Origin: Pseudogymnoascus destructans
Lineage: Eukaryota > Ascomycota > Leotiomycetes > Thelebolales > Thelebolaceae
DNA length: 64,000 nt
Direction: 5' to 3'
Assembly: GCF_001641265.1 (NCBI RefSeq)
Contig: NW_020167534.1
Coordinates: 620,001-684,000 of the forward strand
Numbering within the stretch: position 1 is the stretch's first letter; every line of letters starts with the position of its first letter. The translations under genes were made by a program, and so were the position numbers. The notes beneath the pieces are model-generated. The model worked only from the letters and a program-made list of their open reading frames with translations, made no database searches and had not been told where the DNA came from. Shown piece after piece: positions 63,742-64,000 of the stretch.

Positions 63742-64000
63742 ATGGCTTCTACTACCCAGCCCACATATGCCCTCTCCCAGGCGCACAAGGACGTAAGTTC
63801 CAGCTATCGGAGTCATAATGGACATGACAGTTGACATCACAATGTGTAGGCTCTTGAGAAGTCCTTGTTGGAGACCGATCCTGAGATAGCTGCGATCATG
63901 GCAAGTCTAATCAATCATAATCATATCTCACGATGGCATATCTAACGTAAAATTCCAGGAGAAAGAGATCCAGAGACAGCGCGAGTCCATCATCCTCATC
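63742..64000 (+). CDS. SHM2: Serine hydroxymethyltransferase, cytosolic type, 5' part
   Basis: PLP enzyme that converts serine and tetrahydrofolate to glycine and methylene-tetrahydrofolate. Only the first three exons are inside the window: 63742-63792, 63850-63900, and 63959 to the edge. The product reads MASTTQPTYALSQAHKDALE, then KSLLETDPEIAAIMEKEIQR and QRESIILI, the conserved SHMT N terminus that leads into the IASENF motif beyond the edge. There is no mitochondrial presequence, so the cytosolic isoform is preferred. The second intron starts with GCAAGT instead of GTAAGT, a GC-AG intron; no nearby GT gives the right frame. Confidence 0.9.

Overview
The window is nuclear DNA from a filamentous ascomycete (Pezizomycotina). 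Genes lie densely on both strands, introns are mostly 45-70 nt with GT..AG ends and CTAAC/CTGAC-like branch sites, and the gene set fits this group: a NoxB-type NADPH oxidase, a ChiB-type chitinase, an ACS-family permease, Vps41 and APC1 of filamentous length. The style of the proteins and the C-tracts in introns make me think of Leotiomycetes (Pseudogymnoascus-like), but that is a guess. There is no operon logic. Most genes are conserved housekeeping genes in divergent or convergent pairs.

Layout. 0.6-2.5 kb: noxB. 3.0-4.3 kb: D-lactate-dehydrogenase-like enzyme. 4.3-7.0 kb: gene-free, with minisatellites. 7.0-8.7 kb: MFS permease. 10.0-12.8 kb (-): GH47 alpha-mannosidase with a large insertion. 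13.2-17.2 kb (-): VPS41, divergent from an Mrx10/RMND1 protein (17.4-18.6). 19.1-25.0 kb: APC1. 25.0-25.7 kb (-): small ankyrin protein, divergent from a mitochondrial enoyl-CoA hydratase. 27.4-29.3 kb (-): CCT6, divergent from a broken prenylcysteine lyase gene (29.6-31.7). 31.9-33.6 kb: divergent RPS26 and ubiquitin-eS31. 33.8-36.8 kb (-): chitinase and J-protein. 37.3-39.2 kb: unknown gene. 39.4-42.3 kb: divergent CUE3 and RPS20. 42.6-45.9 kb (-): zinc-finger FG nucleoporin and an ELYS-like protein. 46.2-50.6 kb: SMC4. 51.0-52.2 kb (-): tyrosine phosphatase. 53.2-53.5 kb: tiny Mrx7-like gene. 53.5-55.4 kb: gene-free, with a tRNA-like element and a palindrome. 55.4-58.0 kb: six-exon prefoldin subunit 3 and SEC14. 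58.4-58.7 kb: doubtful small gene. 59.1-59.8 kb (-): Mis14/NSL1 kinetochore protein with an apparent frameshift. 60.5-61.2 kb (-): small conserved protein of unknown function. 61.8-63.2 kb: RPT3. 63.7 kb to the edge: serine hydroxymethyltransferase, 5' part.

Functional themes are proteostasis (CCT6, prefoldin 3, RPT3, CUE3, ubiquitin-eS31, J-protein), chromosome segregation (APC1, SMC4, Mis14), the nuclear pore (Nup42/Amo1-like, ELYS-like) and mitochondrial translation (Mrx10, Mrx7). I see no evidence that these form one system. The observations I would follow first are the lesions in the prenylcysteine lyase gene, the frame break in a G8 run of Mis14, the sense-strand C-tracts in introns, a tRNA-like A-box/B-box element near 54.7 kb, and two perfect hairpins (2844-2871 and 55052-55078). 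I found no CRISPR array, no complete transposon and no secondary-metabolite cluster. All exon boundaries were set by eye from splice signals, reading frame and remembered family features, not by alignment.
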